Shown here in pieces: positions 36,800-47,233 of a stretch of 64,000 nt of DNA; position 1 is the first letter of the stretch; the number at the start of each line of letters is the position of its first letter. Position numbers and translations under genes: made by a program. The DNA comes from Pedobacter metabolipauper (GTDB taxonomy: Bacteria; Bacteroidota; Bacteroidia; Sphingobacteriales; Sphingobacteriaceae), in contig NZ_SNYC01000003.1 in NCBI RefSeq assembly GCF_004362715.1, positions 1,365,601-1,429,600 of the forward strand, in the 5' to 3' direction. Below the pieces are notes generated by a model that was given only the letters and a program-made list of their open reading frames with translations, ran no database searches and was not told the origin of the DNA.

Positions 36800-37750
36800 T
36801 TACCCGGCAAGCTTTGTTAACGCCTTCGCTACATTAGCCTGGATCCTGTTCACTACATCACCTGAATCGTTCTTAACAAACTGATCGCCGGTAATTTGTT
36901 CATAAAGTTCAATGTAACGGTCAGAGATCGAATTGATGATCGGTTCGGTCATTACCGGAACGGTTTGACCTTCTTTACCCTGAAAACCGTTTTCAATTAA
37001 CCACTTACGTACAAACTCTTTAGAAAGCTGTTTTTGTGGTTCGTTACGCGCTTGTCTTTCTGCATAGCCTTCCGCATAAAAATAACGGGAAGAATCAGGG
37101 GTATGGATCTCATCGATCAAAAAGATCTCATCACCTGCTTTGCCAAATTCATATTTGGTATCAACCAGGATCAGGCCGCGTTCAGCAGCCATTTCAGTTC
37201 CGCGTGCGTACAAGGCCTGTGTGTATTTTTCCAGGTAGGTATAGTCGGCCAGAGAAACGATCCCTTTAGCCAGAATATCTTCCTTAGAAATATCTTCATC
37301 ATGTCCTACAGATGCTTTCGTAGTTGGTGTAATGATGGGCTCAGGTAGTTTATCATTTTCCTTTAACCCATCTGGCAAGCTCACACCGCAAACACTGCGC
37401 TTACCAGCGCTGTACTCTCTCCAGGCATGTCCGGCCAGGTAACCTCTAATCACCATCTCTACCTTAAATGGCTCGCAAATACGGCCAATGGTTACCATTT
37501 CATCCGGAACGTCAATTACCCAGTTGGGAACGATGTCACTGGTAGCTGCTAAAAATTTAGCGGCAATCTGGTTAAGCACCTGCCCTTTAAACGGGATGGC
37601 TTCAGGTAAAACAACATCAAATGCAGAGATCCTGTCAGTTACCACCATCGCCATATATTGATTGTTGATGGTATAAACGTCACGCACTTTTCCTTTATAA
37701 AAATTTGTCTGCTGTGAAAAATTGAAATTTGTTTCTTTAATTGCTGTCAT
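36800..37750 (-). CDS. purC: Phosphoribosylaminoimidazole-succinocarboxamide synthase
   Basis: 316 residues from ATG at 37750; the TTG at 37762 would only add four residues. Motifs [33 protein letters not shown] and [13 protein letters not shown] are those of SAICAR synthase. It joins aspartate to CAIR with ATP in purine synthesis. It is a separate gene on the minus strand; other purine genes are not in the window. The PhoH gene lies upstream, 34 bases away in the same direction, so read-through is possible. Confidence 0.96.
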   Translation of the reverse strand: MTAIKETNFNFSQQTNFYKGKVRDVYTINNQYMAMVVTDRISAFDVVLPEAIPFKGQVLNQIAAKFLAATSDIVPNWVIDVPDEMVTIGRICEPFKVEMVIRGYLAGHAWREYSAGKRSVCGVSLPDGLKENDKLPEPIITPTTKASVGHDEDISKEDILAKGIVSLADYTYLEKYTQALYARGTEMAAERGLILVDTKYEFGKAGDEIFLIDEIHTPDSSRYFYAEGYAERQARNEPQKQLSKEFVRKWLIENGFQGKEGQTVPVMTEPIINSISDRYIELYEQITGDQFVKNDSGDVVNRIQANVAKALTKLAG

Positions 37751-37784
37751 GGTATTTGCCAAAAAGCTGTATTGTGTTTTAAAA

Positions 37785-38750
37785 TTATTGGATATCGCCG
37801 TAGGCTTTTAATATTCGTTTAACCAGTTTATGCCGCACCACATCTTCACCCGTTAAATAGATGATCTCAATTCCGGGAATGTCTTCCAGGATGCGCAGAG
37901 CATTGAACAGGCCTGACATTTGTTTTTTCGGTAAGTCAATTTGCGTAACATCACCGGTTACGATGAACTTTGCCGATGGGCCCATACGGGTTAAGAACAT
38001 CTTCAGCTGAAGATCCGTTGAGTTCTGCGCCTCATCCAGGATCACAAAGCAATTGTCCAGTGTTCTTCCGCGCATAAATGCAAGGGGGGCAATTTCTATG
38101 GTCCTGTTTTCAAGGTACAGTTTCAGCTTCTCGGCAGGGATCATATCATCAAGGGCATCGTAAAGCGGACGAAGGTAAGGATCTACCTTTTCTTTCAGGT
38201 CGCCCGGCAAAAAGCCAAGGCTCTCCCCTGCTTCAACAGCAGGTCTGGTTAAGATGATGCGTTTAATTTCTTTATTCTTCAAGGCACGTACAGCAAGTGC
38301 TACGGCAGTATATGTTTTCCCGGTTCCGGCAGGGCCGATTGCAAAAAGCACATCATTCTTAAGAATGCTGTCTACCATTCTGCGCTGATTGGCTGTTCTG
38401 GCCTTGATCATTAAACCATTGGTACCAAATACAATTACCTCACCGCCACCACCATTTACTGGTTTTTCAGGAGCAGATTCATCGGCAGTATCAATCTTCT
38501 TTAACGCAAGGATGGACTCCACATCGTTAGCTGTTAAAGCACTATACTTCTCCAGCTGACCAACGAGCTTATTGTACTTCTTTTCAAAAGTTTTTAGTTC
38601 CTCTTCTTCGCCAAGAACCTTCACTTCATTGCCCCGTGCTACAATTTTCAGCTTCGGAAAGGCTCTCTTTATCAGCTCATAGTGCTCATTGTTAGTGCCC
38701 CAAAACTGTACCGGATTTACGGATTCTAGTGTTAATTTAAGTTCGTTCAA
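37785..38750 (-). CDS. PhoH family ATPase
   Basis: 321 residues from a TTG start. A small N-terminal KH-like part (residues 1-90) precedes the PhoH ATPase with Walker [15 protein letters not shown] near residues 137-150, Walker [12 protein letters not shown] and RTLDN. PhoH-like proteins are cytosolic ATPases or helicases linked to RNA processing. It starts opposite the SAM hydrolase gene, with 102 bases between. Confidence 0.9.
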   Translation of the reverse strand: MNELKLTLESVNPVQFWGTNNEHYELIKRAFPKLKIVARGNEVKVLGEEEELKTFEKKYNKLVGQLEKYSALTANDVESILALKKIDTADESAPEKPVNGGGGEVIVFGTNGLMIKARTANQRRMVDSILKNDVLFAIGPAGTGKTYTAVALAVRALKNKEIKRIILTRPAVEAGESLGFLPGDLKEKVDPYLRPLYDALDDMIPAEKLKLYLENRTIEIAPLAFMRGRTLDNCFVILDEAQNSTDLQLKMFLTRMGPSAKFIVTGDVTQIDLPKKQMSGLFNALRILEDIPGIEIIYLTGEDVVRHKLVKRILKAYGDIQ

Positions 38751-38852
38751 AATATTGTTTTTTTGATAGGAGTGTATATTTTGATATAAAAGTTGAATAT
38801 TTGTACGCGGCTTGCCGCTTACGCAAGATTAAGAATAAATATTCACTTTTTA

Positions 38853-39632
38853 ATGGCAATAATAACATTAACAACAGATTTAGGTTCTAAAGATTTTTAT
38901 CAGGCTGCCCTTAAAGGAAGTATCCTGAGTATCTTGCCTACAGCTAACATTGTTGATGTTACCCATGAAGTGCCATCCTTTAATATTTCGTATGCGGCAT
39001 TCGTTTTAAAGAACGTTTATCCTTATTTCCCTAAAGGTACCGTTCACCTGATCGGGATCGATTCTGTGTTCAGTGAAAATACAAAATACATCGCATTAAA
39101 ACACCATGACCATTATTTTGTTGGCGCAGATAACGGGATCTTCTCTTTACTATTTGAAGAGAAGCCTGAAGAGATCGTGGAGTTAAATATTATGCAGGAT
39201 CTTAAATATCTCCATTTTCCACTGGTAGATATTTTTGTTAAGGCAGCTGTGCATCTTTCCAAAGGAGCCAAACTAAAGGACATTGGTGTTCCCACTGACA
39301 ATATTGAGCAGCGCATGCTGCTTAACCCGGTTATTGAGCGCGACATTATTCGCGGAAGTGTGATCTACATCGATACCTTCTGCAATGTAATTACCAACAT
39401 TACCAAAGACCTGTTCACTAAAATTCAAAGAAACCGGGACTTCACCCTGTACTTTAGAAAAAGTGAAACCATTACCCAGCTCAGCTGGCATTACAATGAA
39501 GTGCCTGAAGGAGAAAAACTCTGTCTTTTTGGGATCAGCAACCATTTGGAAATTGCGATCAATAAAGGAAAAGCCAGCGGACTTCTTGGGCTGCACCTCA
39601 GTGATATTGTGCGCGTTGAATTCCATCCTTAG
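38853..39632 (+). CDS. SAM hydroxide adenosyltransferase (DUF62 family)
   Basis: 259 residues from ATG at 38853; the frame upstream to 38793 begins with TTG and adds no family sequence. Motifs TLTTDLGSKDFYQAALKGSIL and VDVTHEVPSFN mark the S-adenosylmethionine hydrolase group, which converts SAM and water to adenosine and methionine. The family includes halogenases such as SalL, but the plain hydroxide-using form is the common one. It is divergent from phoH. It is not linked to the SAM riboswitch operon 23 kb away. Confidence 0.9.
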   Translation: MAIITLTTDLGSKDFYQAALKGSILSILPTANIVDVTHEVPSFNISYAAFVLKNVYPYFPKGTVHLIGIDSVFSENTKYIALKHHDHYFVGADNGIFSLLFEEKPEEIVELNIMQDLKYLHFPLVDIFVKAAVHLSKGAKLKDIGVPTDNIEQRMLLNPVIERDIIRGSVIYIDTFCNVITNITKDLFTKIQRNRDFTLYFRKSETITQLSWHYNEVPEGEKLCLFGISNHLEIAINKGKASGLLGLHLSDIVRVEFHP

Positions 39633-39687
39633 ACTGCCATTTACTGCCGGGGCATGGAGTTTGCTGGTACCTTAGAAACCCGATGCC

Positions 39688-40200
39688 ATGATCAAAAATT
39701 TATTGCTCTTTCTATTCGTCAGCTGTTCATTATCTGCAGCAGCAATCCAAACAGACACAAGTGCCTATCAGACCCAGCGTTTAAAGGTAAATGCGTTACT
39801 GTCTGAGCGCAGTCAGAAATTTGGACAATATGATCAAAGTCTCAGTACAAGGACCGGGATATTCGGACTTCAGACCAAAAAGGACGTAGAGAACTCTAAT
39901 GAGATCTTAAGACAGATCGTGCTGAATGATAACAACATATTTAAGGAACTTAAAATATTAATGGAATATAAGGACCAGCAGGTAAAGGCTGTTCAGGAGG
40001 AAGCCAATTCAGTAAACAGCCGTGCACAGAATTATATGAATGCCATTAAAAAACTGCAGGATGAGAACCAGACATTAAGAAATGAAACGGGAAAGAAGGA
40101 AAACTTCAGCTACTATGTAATTGCATTCCTGGTACTGGTTCTTGCCGGATCCACGTATTTCTTTCTTAAAAAGTTAAAAGAGCAAGGGTTAACACGATAA
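39688..40200 (+). CDS. Exported coiled-coil protein with C-terminal membrane helix
   Basis: 170 residues. Signal peptide (KNLLLFLFVSCSLSAAA, cleaved near AIQ), then a helical region rich in Gln, Asn and Glu (about 25-140) likely to form a coiled coil, and a C-terminal helix near 143-162 (YYVIAFLVLVLAGSTYFFL) with a basic tail. The N- and C-terminal membrane segments suggest a periplasmic stalk attached to the inner membrane. I do not recognise a family. It is 55 bases after the SAM hydrolase gene. Confidence 0.75.
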   Translation: MIKNLLLFLFVSCSLSAAAIQTDTSAYQTQRLKVNALLSERSQKFGQYDQSLSTRTGIFGLQTKKDVENSNEILRQIVLNDNNIFKELKILMEYKDQQVKAVQEEANSVNSRAQNYMNAIKKLQDENQTLRNETGKKENFSYYVIAFLVLVLAGSTYFFLKKLKEQGLTR

Positions 40201-40365
40201 TCACCTTAGAAATCAGAATTAAGAAGAGATCTGAATCGACGCATTTATCCCTGATCGCGTACCGTCTCAATTCTGGATCTTATCAATCTGGGAAAGATGC
40301 AATACCAGATAAAGAACTAAAAATTGATTAAATAACAAAGAGATAAACCATAGAAAGGATTAAAA

Positions 40366-40512
40366 ATGAAGAAGTTGTTTTTTAAATCTTTGGTAAAGAT
40401 CAACAATGTCCTATTACCAAGCCTGTATAAGAAAGACCCGATGAAACTCAGTACGTTTCAAAAAGCAATATTGGGTTACAGATACTGGGCACTTACAAAC
40501 TCCCTTAAATAG
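40366..40512 (+). CDS. 48-residue basic peptide
   Basis: In the 351-base gap between the coiled-coil gene and DUF1015 there is one frame: MKKLFFKSLVKIN…, with LLPSLYKKDP and FQKAILGYRYWALTNSLK, preceded by a purine-rich GAAAGGAT. It is strongly basic with a likely amphipathic helix. It resembles small Bacteroidota proteins I recall with a similar ILPSYTKK…W-R-Y pattern, but I cannot verify the family or give a function. The rest of the gap (40201-40365) holds no clear feature. Confidence 0.6.
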   Translation: MKKLFFKSLVKINNVLLPSLYKKDPMKLSTFQKAILGYRYWALTNSLK

Positions 40513-40551
40513 AGAATGTATCCACTAAATGAAAAATTAATATCAAATGTA

Positions 40552-41796
40552 TCAGTTAAAGTAATTGGTTAGTAAACCAACGAGGAACTTAGGTTCCACC
40601 CAGGTAGATTTTGGCGGCATTACCCCATTTACATCTGCAACGGCAATAACCTGATCTATAGATGGCGGATACAATACAAAAGCCACTGCAAAAAGTCCGT
40701 TGTCAACCTTTTTCTGAAGCTTGGAAACCGGGGTCCTTCCGCCCTCAAAACTAATTCTTGCATCCGTTCTCGGATCTTTAATGTGAAGGATGGGATCCAG
40801 AATAAAATCCTGCAGGATGCTCACATCTAACACACCCACCGGGTCGTTGTCATTGTAAACATCGGGCTTCGGAATAAGCCGGTACCACTTACCGCTTACA
40901 TACATGCCAATCTGGTGCAGGCCATCCGGCTGTACTACAGAAGCAGATTCATGGATTAAAAAAGATTCGCTCACAGCGGCAATAAAAGACTCAGGATTTA
41001 AAGACCCCAGATCCCTTACCAGGCGGTTAAACTCCAATACCTTTACTTCATTCGTATTCATGTAAACAGTAGTGAAATAATTATAGGCTTCCTGGCCGGT
41101 ATGCCGGTGTGCATTTAATGCTTTCTTTTGAACACCCATCTTAGCCATTGAGGCGATCCGGTGATGTCCGTCTGCAATATAAACCGCAGGCATCTTTTCA
41201 AATACCGCTACGATCCCGGCCAGGTGCTGCTGATCTGAAATTGCCCAAACCTGGTGTTCGGTACCATCGGCAAAAACAAAGTCAAGATCGGCTTCGAGCT
41301 GAACGTACTGATCAATGATCTGATCAACCACCTGCTCAGGATGATAGGTAATCAACACCGGATTTGCATCCAGACCGGTTTGCTGTAAATAATCAGCCAG
41401 CAGCTTTTCCCTGCGTTCTACGGTAGATTCATGCTTTTTAATCCTGCCCTGCAGGTAATCGTCAATGTGTGTCAGTGCCCAAATGCCGGTTTGAACTACG
41501 CCATCGTGCTGAACCCGGTAAATATAAATGGCTGGTTTAGCCTGTTTAACCAGAATGCTGTGCTCAATAAATCCCTCCACATTCTCACTGATCTTTTTAA
41601 ATACCAGTTCCTGCCTGGTACCCCTTAAATATTGGTTATCAAGTTCAGGATTAATCAAATGAAGAAAGCTACACTCATTCTCAGACGCAATAAGTCTGGC
41701 TTCACCGGTACTATAATTTTCAAGTGGCATGGTAACCACATTTGCTTGTAGGTCTGCAGCAGGTTTGAGCGCGCAAAAAGGCTTTATAACAGGCAT
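40552..41796 (-). CDS. DUF1015 family protein
   Basis: 414 residues. The diagnostic motif is ADGHHRIASM, with PVIKPFCALKP at the N-terminus and RTDARISFEGG near the C-terminus. DUF1015 members are cytosolic proteins of unknown function, some found next to serine synthesis genes. Here it lies just downstream of the serA-serC pair on the same strand, separated by a terminator, which repeats that reported neighbourhood. A role linked to serine metabolism is inference from context. Confidence 0.88.
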   Translation of the reverse strand: MPVIKPFCALKPAADLQANVVTMPLENYSTGEARLIASENECSFLHLINPELDNQYLRGTRQELVFKKISENVEGFIEHSILVKQAKPAIYIYRVQHDGVVQTGIWALTHIDDYLQGRIKKHESTVERREKLLADYLQQTGLDANPVLITYHPEQVVDQIIDQYVQLEADLDFVFADGTEHQVWAISDQQHLAGIVAVFEKMPAVYIADGHHRIASMAKMGVQKKALNAHRHTGQEAYNYFTTVYMNTNEVKVLEFNRLVRDLGSLNPESFIAAVSESFLIHESASVVQPDGLHQIGMYVSGKWYRLIPKPDVYNDNDPVGVLDVSILQDFILDPILHIKDPRTDARISFEGGRTPVSKLQKKVDNGLFAVAFVLYPPSIDQVIAVADVNGVMPPKSTWVEPKFLVGLLTNYFN

Positions 41797-41810
41797 AATT
41801 GGGCTATGAA

Positions 41811-41844
41811 ATAAAAGGGCCGTTCTATTTACACAGACGGCCCC
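41811..41844 (-). terminator. Terminator after the serA-like gene
   Basis: Stem GGGCCGT with complement ACGGCCC and a 13-base loop; on the minus strand the second arm runs into TTTTATTT. It lies 10 bases past the dehydrogenase stop. Confidence 0.85.
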
Positions 41845-41853
41845 TGTTATATT

Positions 41854-42804
41854 TTATTTATTAAAATGCGCAATGATCAAAGATGCCAGTTCAGCACCGA
41901 TGCGCTCCTGAGCTTCATTCGTTGAAGCCCCGATATGAGGTGTTAAGGAAATCTTTGCATGCTGTAAAATAGCAGCAGAAGGCGTCGGTTCGTTGTCGAA
42001 TACATCCAATCCGGCAAAAGCAACCTGACCATTATCCAAAGCAGTAATTAAGGCCGCTTCATCAAGGGTACCGCCACGGGAGCAGTTGACCACACCAACA
42101 CCCGGTTTCATTTTAGCGAATTCTTCAGCGCCTAAAATTGGCTTATCCGCAAATGGTGTATGCAGACTGATAAAATCGCTGTTTTGGATCACCTCATCCA
42201 GTGAAACGGTCTTAACCGGAATATCTACGGTAATGCCCGCCTGGAAAGTTAATTTAAGGCTGCCATCAAACGGAAAAAGATCATAAGCCAAAACATTCAT
42301 TCCTAAGCCCAGGGCTACAGTGGCTGTTTCTCTTCCTATTCTTCCGAAGCCAATGATCCCAATCGTTTTTCCCCTAAGCTCGGTACCTTTGGCATATGCC
42401 TTTTTCAGCGCATTGAACTTAGTACCGCCTTCAACAGGCATTTTACGGTTGGCATCCTGTAAAAATCGAACACCGGTAAACAGGTGTGCAAAAACAAGTT
42501 CAGCAACAGATAAGGAAGAAGCTGCAGGGGTATTCACTACGTTTATACCTTTACTGCGGGCGTATTCTACATCGATATTATCCATACCAACACCACCACG
42601 ACCAATTAATTTAATGGTTGGACACTGGTCAATCAGTTCCTGACGAAGCAAGGTAGCACTCCGCACTGTAATGGCATCGTAATTCTTTAACGCATCAACC
42701 AGTTTATCCTGGGCAACGGTTTCGGTATCCACCACAAAACCGGCTTCTTCCAATAACGCTTTACCGATGGGATCAATACCATCGTTTGCAAGTATCTTAA
42801 TCAT
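41854..42804 (-). CDS. serA: D-2-hydroxyacid dehydrogenase, phosphoglycerate dehydrogenase-like
   Basis: 316 residues, the short form without an ACT or allosteric domain. The NAD motif is GFGRIGRET (about 149-157), the catalytic arginine is in NCSRGG and the acid/His pair in the C-terminal half includes LTPHIGAST. Its position directly after serC supports a role in oxidising 3-phosphoglycerate to start serine synthesis; the name rests partly on that context, since other hydroxyacid dehydrogenases share the motifs. Eleven bases separate it from serC. Confidence 0.85.
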   Translation of the reverse strand: MIKILANDGIDPIGKALLEEAGFVVDTETVAQDKLVDALKNYDAITVRSATLLRQELIDQCPTIKLIGRGGVGMDNIDVEYARSKGINVVNTPAASSLSVAELVFAHLFTGVRFLQDANRKMPVEGGTKFNALKKAYAKGTELRGKTIGIIGFGRIGRETATVALGLGMNVLAYDLFPFDGSLKLTFQAGITVDIPVKTVSLDEVIQNSDFISLHTPFADKPILGAEEFAKMKPGVGVVNCSRGGTLDEAALITALDNGQVAFAGLDVFDNEPTPSAAILQHAKISLTPHIGASTNEAQERIGAELASLIIAHFNK

Positions 42805-42815
42805 TAATCTAAATT

Positions 42816-43880
42816 TTATTGGTGTTTTTCTGCAAAGATCTGCATTAATTCAACTAAGGTATGAACGCTTGTAATTGGAAGGGCATTGTACATAGATGCT
42901 CTAAAACCACCTACGCTACGGTGTCCTTTAAGACCTTCAATTCCATTTTCTTCGGCAAACTTCAGAAAAGGTTTTTCCAGCTCAGGATTCTCCATTACAA
43001 AACAAATGTTCATTCTTGAGCGGTCTTCAACAGCACAAGTACCTTTAAATAACGGGTTTCTGTCAATCTCGGTATACAAGGCATAAGCTTTCGCTTTATT
43101 CTCTTTTTCGATCTCGGCAACACCGCCTTTAGATTTGAGCCATCTCAGGTTTAACATTGCGGTATAAATAGAAAATACCGGAGGGGTATTGTACATAGAA
43201 CCACCTTCAATGTGTACGCTATAATCAAGCATGGCAGGAATTTTACGACCTGATTTGCCTAAAATTTCATCTTTAACAATGACAATGGTTAAACCGGCAG
43301 GGCCAATATTTTTCTGGGCACCAGCATAGATCAGGTCAAATTTAGACACATCGATCTCTCTGCTCATAATGTCTGATGACATATCGCAAACTACAGGAAC
43401 CTTAGTATCCGGAAAGCTGAACATCTCTGTACCGTAAATGGTATTGTTAGAGGTACAGTGAAAATAAGCACTGTCTTCAGGAATACTGTAATCTTTAGGA
43501 ACAAATGTAAAGTTTGAATCTTTTGAAGAAGCAATGATATTTACCTTACCAAAGTTAGGCACTTCTTTGATGGCCTTATTTGCCCATACACCTGTTTCCA
43601 GGTAACTTGCCGTTTTTCCTTCAGGTAACAGGTTCATCGGAACCATTGCAAATTGTAAACTTGCCCCACCCTGTAAAAGAAGGACAGAATACCCGGAAGG
43701 AACGTTTAATAATTCCTTAACCAACCTTGTGGTTTCTTCAACCACGGCTTCAAATTCAGGAGTACGGTGAGAGATCTCCAGAATGGACAACCCGTCTTTA
43801 AAGTCTAAAACTGCCTGTGATGCTTGCTTAAATACTTCCTGCGGTAAGATGCAGGGGCCTGCGCCGAAATTGTGTCTCAT
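42816..43880 (-). CDS. serC: Phosphoserine aminotransferase
   Basis: 354 residues. It begins [19 protein letters not shown] and has the PLP lysine in [27 protein letters not shown] near the C-terminus is also typical. It turns 3-phosphohydroxypyruvate into phosphoserine. The serA-like gene follows after 11 bases. The product has homologs in vitamin B6 synthesis too, since the same enzyme serves both routes in some bacteria. Confidence 0.96.
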   Translation of the reverse strand: MRHNFGAGPCILPQEVFKQASQAVLDFKDGLSILEISHRTPEFEAVVEETTRLVKELLNVPSGYSVLLLQGGASLQFAMVPMNLLPEGKTASYLETGVWANKAIKEVPNFGKVNIIASSKDSNFTFVPKDYSIPEDSAYFHCTSNNTIYGTEMFSFPDTKVPVVCDMSSDIMSREIDVSKFDLIYAGAQKNIGPAGLTIVIVKDEILGKSGRKIPAMLDYSVHIEGGSMYNTPPVFSIYTAMLNLRWLKSKGGVAEIEKENKAKAYALYTEIDRNPLFKGTCAVEDRSRMNICFVMENPELEKPFLKFAEENGIEGLKGHRSVGGFRASMYNALPITSVHTLVELMQIFAEKHQ

Positions 43881-43924
43881 TTTTTATATTTTTATTGGTT
43901 GTAAATGTAATAGTTTTATAGTAT

Positions 43925-46324
43925 TTATTGTCTTGAATTTTTGAATTTCATAATTAGTTTTAAATTAAGTTGCCTTCCAGTTAAATAGTTAGGGATTGCG
44001 TACTGCACATCAGAAACATCTTTCAGCCATAAATAAGAAACCGTATTATTGATATTCAGCAAGTTAAAAACCTCGGCATGCACAGAAAAGGAATTGAAAT
44101 ATTTTTCAAGGAACCTGGGTTTGCGCTTCGCCACATCGTCTAAAAAATCTTTAGAGAAGCCAATATCCACCCGCTTATAGGCAGGAATGTTAAAATCATC
44201 ATTATAGCGCTGAACCAGAGGCGCTCCAACGGGCAGCCTGGAACCATACAGCATATTTAAATGCACCTTGTAAGTCGGACTGTTTAGCAAGCGGTCCTGA
44301 AAATAAACGGAGAAGTTTACGCGCTGGTCTGTCGGCCTTCTTAAAAAGCCAAGTCCATCTTTCAAAATGTTTTGATTGGCCTTCATCAAAGAAACCCGGA
44401 AATAGGAAAGCAGGTCTTTCACAAATTCGCCACCAATGCTAAAATCAGCACCATAAGTGTATCCCTGCGCTTCGTTATCTGCAAGGTATTTAACCCGTAC
44501 ATTGTCCATCATATATGGAATAAGCCGATCCTGGTATTTAAAATACAGTTCCGATGCAAACTTTAACCGTGTACCTAAGCCATCAAAAGCGTAATCCATG
44601 CCGACTGAAGTATTATAAGAACGCTGTGCTTTCTGATCCAGGTTTAGCAAGCCGTTAAAATTCCGGATGCTCCTGTAATCAGGAGCCTGCTGGTAAACGC
44701 CGGCAGTAAAGCGAACGATCTTCGTATTGTTAATGGAACGGTAGGCGATCAGTAACCTCGGACTAAGCAACAGCTGACTGCTCAGCGTATTGAAATTGGC
44801 CCTAACGCCCAGCTGCAGATCAGATTGCGGAGACAACTGGTAACTGTCCTGGATGTATGCCGTATAATACTGGATCGAAAGTTTGTTCTTAACACTGATC
44901 AGGTTATCCTGGTAAAAGTTCTTTAAGCCCTGCAAAATATATCCGGCAGAGTCAATCAGGCTATACTCATTCAGATCATCGGTATAATCTTTCTGTTCAA
45001 AGCGCATCCCAAACGCAAAGGTATGGTTGCTATAGGTCTGGTCTATTTTTATACCAGTACTGAAACTCTGTGATTCCAGGTTATTCCTTGCATAATTAAA
45101 GTAGCTCCCCCGCCCCTTGTTGGTTCGGATGGTTCCAAAATTACCATTTCCAAAGCTGTTGTTGAGCTCAGCAAAGATGTATTGTCCCTCAATATCAATA
45201 TGCTCCCTTTCAACGGTATTAAAATAGCTGCTGATCATCCTGATCACCAGGTTCGGTTTAGGGATGTACGTAACGGTTACTGCGCCACCTGCGGTTTGAT
45301 AATCATCAACTTCCTTACCCGCATACACAGTTTGTAAACGGAGCAGGGTATTTAATGTACCAAACTGGGTTTCGCGGTCTTCCGGAATCAGCTTAAAGAT
45401 CCCGCTGTTAAAGCTGCCTAAAAAACTCAGGTTAAATTTGTCCGACAGATTTTGATGGTAGATGGCCTGTACATCGGTAAAATTGGGCGCATAACTCCCC
45501 CTGTTATCCTGTGTATTGAGTACGCTCGAATTATTTTTATAACGCAGTCCGGCTAACAGGTAGCTGTTCTTATTTAAGATCTTTGAACTAAAAGAAGCAC
45601 CAAGCAAACCCATGTTAAAAATGGCCTGGCTACTGTCTGGTTTATCGTACCTCACATCCAGCACTGAAGACAGCTTATCCCCATATTTGGATTCAAAACC
45701 ACCGGCAGAGAACTTCGCAGAACTGAGCAGGTCGCTGTTGATAAAACTAAGCCCTTCCTGCTGACCGTTTCTGATCAGTACCGGCCTGTTAATTTCCACA
45801 TCATTCACATACACCAGATTTTCATCAAAACTACCCCCGCGAACACTATACTGGGAACTCAGCTCATTATTGGTAGACACGCCGGGAAGGGTTTTAAGGA
45901 TGACTTCAAAATTTCCGGATACAGAGGGCATAGATGCCACTTCATTTACATTGAGAATGGTACTGTTACTAAGCTGGTTGGTTTTGCTGGTTATGGTAAC
46001 TTGTTCCAGCTCATTGCTGTTGATGTTTAACTTTACATTGCGCAAGATCCTGCCGGCCTTATCACTTTTAATTTCCAGCAATACGGGTTTATAGCCCAGC
46101 AGGCTAAATTTAAGGGTAAAAGCAAAGGTAGATGAGTAAATGTTGTAAAGGCCGTTGTCGTCTGAAATGGTAGACTGGCTTTGGCCAAGTACCGTTACAG
46201 TTACCTTAGACAGCGGGTTTTTAAAGTCGTCTGTAATGAGGCCTGTAATCTTTACCAGGGGTTGGGCACTTACGCCCGGAAAGCCCAGAAAAAACATACA
46301 TAATAACAGGCGTAGCTTAAGCAT
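43925..46324 (-). CDS. TonB-dependent outer-membrane receptor with N-terminal carboxypeptidase-regulatory domain
   Basis: 799 residues. Signal peptide (LRLLLCMFFLGFPGVSAQ), then a carboxypeptidase-regulatory-like domain (about 25-105; GLITDDFKNPLSKVTVTV), a plug domain (about 115-220; LPGVSTNNELSSQYSVRGGSFDEN split across the plug) and a long barrel with many aromatic strands. It is a SusC-like or FecA-like receptor without the SusD partner. Ligand unknown. It follows rpe by 5 bases, which may be chance, and no typical regulator gene is next to it. Confidence 0.9.
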   Translation of the reverse strand: MLKLRLLLCMFFLGFPGVSAQPLVKITGLITDDFKNPLSKVTVTVLGQSQSTISDDNGLYNIYSSTFAFTLKFSLLGYKPVLLEIKSDKAGRILRNVKLNINSNELEQVTITSKTNQLSNSTILNVNEVASMPSVSGNFEVILKTLPGVSTNNELSSQYSVRGGSFDENLVYVNDVEINRPVLIRNGQQEGLSFINSDLLSSAKFSAGGFESKYGDKLSSVLDVRYDKPDSSQAIFNMGLLGASFSSKILNKNSYLLAGLRYKNNSSVLNTQDNRGSYAPNFTDVQAIYHQNLSDKFNLSFLGSFNSGIFKLIPEDRETQFGTLNTLLRLQTVYAGKEVDDYQTAGGAVTVTYIPKPNLVIRMISSYFNTVEREHIDIEGQYIFAELNNSFGNGNFGTIRTNKGRGSYFNYARNNLESQSFSTGIKIDQTYSNHTFAFGMRFEQKDYTDDLNEYSLIDSAGYILQGLKNFYQDNLISVKNKLSIQYYTAYIQDSYQLSPQSDLQLGVRANFNTLSSQLLLSPRLLIAYRSINNTKIVRFTAGVYQQAPDYRSIRNFNGLLNLDQKAQRSYNTSVGMDYAFDGLGTRLKFASELYFKYQDRLIPYMMDNVRVKYLADNEAQGYTYGADFSIGGEFVKDLLSYFRVSLMKANQNILKDGLGFLRRPTDQRVNFSVYFQDRLLNSPTYKVHLNMLYGSRLPVGAPLVQRYNDDFNIPAYKRVDIGFSKDFLDDVAKRKPRFLEKYFNSFSVHAEVFNLLNINNTVSYLWLKDVSDVQYAIPNYLTGRQLNLKLIMKFKNSRQ

Positions 46325-46329
46325 TACAG

Positions 46330-47001
46330 TTAGATGATCACCATTCCCGGATCAATGTTTTTAAGTGCGGCGATCATATCTGATGGAGATTCAGCAGCAA
46401 AAACGGCACTACCGGCAACCAAAACGTTAACACCAGCAGCAACAAGACTTGCGGTATTGTCTACAGATACCCCGCCATCCACTTCAATAACCAGGTTTGG
46501 ATTTACAGCCTGTGCCATTGCACGCAATTCTTTAACCTTATGGAGTGTATTTGCAATAAATTTCTGTCCGCCAAAACCCGGATTAACTGACATGATCAGC
46601 ACGAGGTCCAGATCAGTCAGGATATCTATTAACAAAGAAACTGGCGTATGCGGGTTTAGGGCCACACCAGCTTTACAACCAGCTGCATGGATTTGCTGTA
46701 CTGTACGGTGTAAATGTGTGCAGGCTTCATAATGAACTGTAATTCCATTGGCACCGGCAGCGGCAAATCTTTCAATATAATGCTCTGGATTAACCATCAT
46801 GAGGTGCACATCCAATGGCTTTTTCGCGTACTTTTTAACCGCTTCAATAACCGGAAAACCGAATGAGATATTCGGAACAAAAACGCCGTCCATCACATCC
46901 ACATGAAACCAATCGGCTTCACTGGCATTGATCATTTCAACATCACGCTGCAAGTTTGCAAAATCAGCAGAAAGTATAGAAGGGGCAATCAGGTGGTTCA
47001 T
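46330..47001 (-). CDS. rpe: Ribulose-phosphate 3-epimerase
   Basis: 223 residues from MNHLIAPSIL; the frame upstream to 47028 adds nine residues before this normal start. Motifs PSILSADFANL, DVMDGVFVPNISFG, VHLMMVNP and EVDGGVS are diagnostic. It interconverts ribulose-5- and xylulose-5-phosphate in the pentose phosphate pathway. The TonB receptor gene follows closely. Confidence 0.95.
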   Translation of the reverse strand: MNHLIAPSILSADFANLQRDVEMINASEADWFHVDVMDGVFVPNISFGFPVIEAVKKYAKKPLDVHLMMVNPEHYIERFAAAGANGITVHYEACTHLHRTVQQIHAAGCKAGVALNPHTPVSLLIDILTDLDLVLIMSVNPGFGGQKFIANTLHKVKELRAMAQAVNPNLVIEVDGGVSVDNTASLVAAGVNVLVAGSAVFAAESPSDMIAALKNIDPGMVII

Positions 47002-47161
47002 GTTTGTAAATATAATTAAATAACCCATTTTAACTAAACCGGCCTAAAATAAGTTGACGCTTTCATTACACAATACACCTAAACTGCATTTATTAAAATA
47101 TAGCGCAACCTTGTACAGCGCAGCACTAAAATCTAACAATCAGGAGGATCATTGAATGACC

Positions 47162-47199
47162 AGACATGAACTGGGTTACAAGACATGAACTGGATTACA
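47162..47199. repeat. 19-base tandem direct repeat
   Basis: Two head-to-tail copies of AGACATGAACTGG[G/A]TTACA, one mismatch. They lie in the 230-base gap between rpe and the ECF sigma gene. No function apparent; possibly slipped-strand duplication. Confidence 0.8.
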
Positions 47200-47233
47200 A
47201 ATCCGGATTGAGACCCCGGCCAATTTAAAGGGA

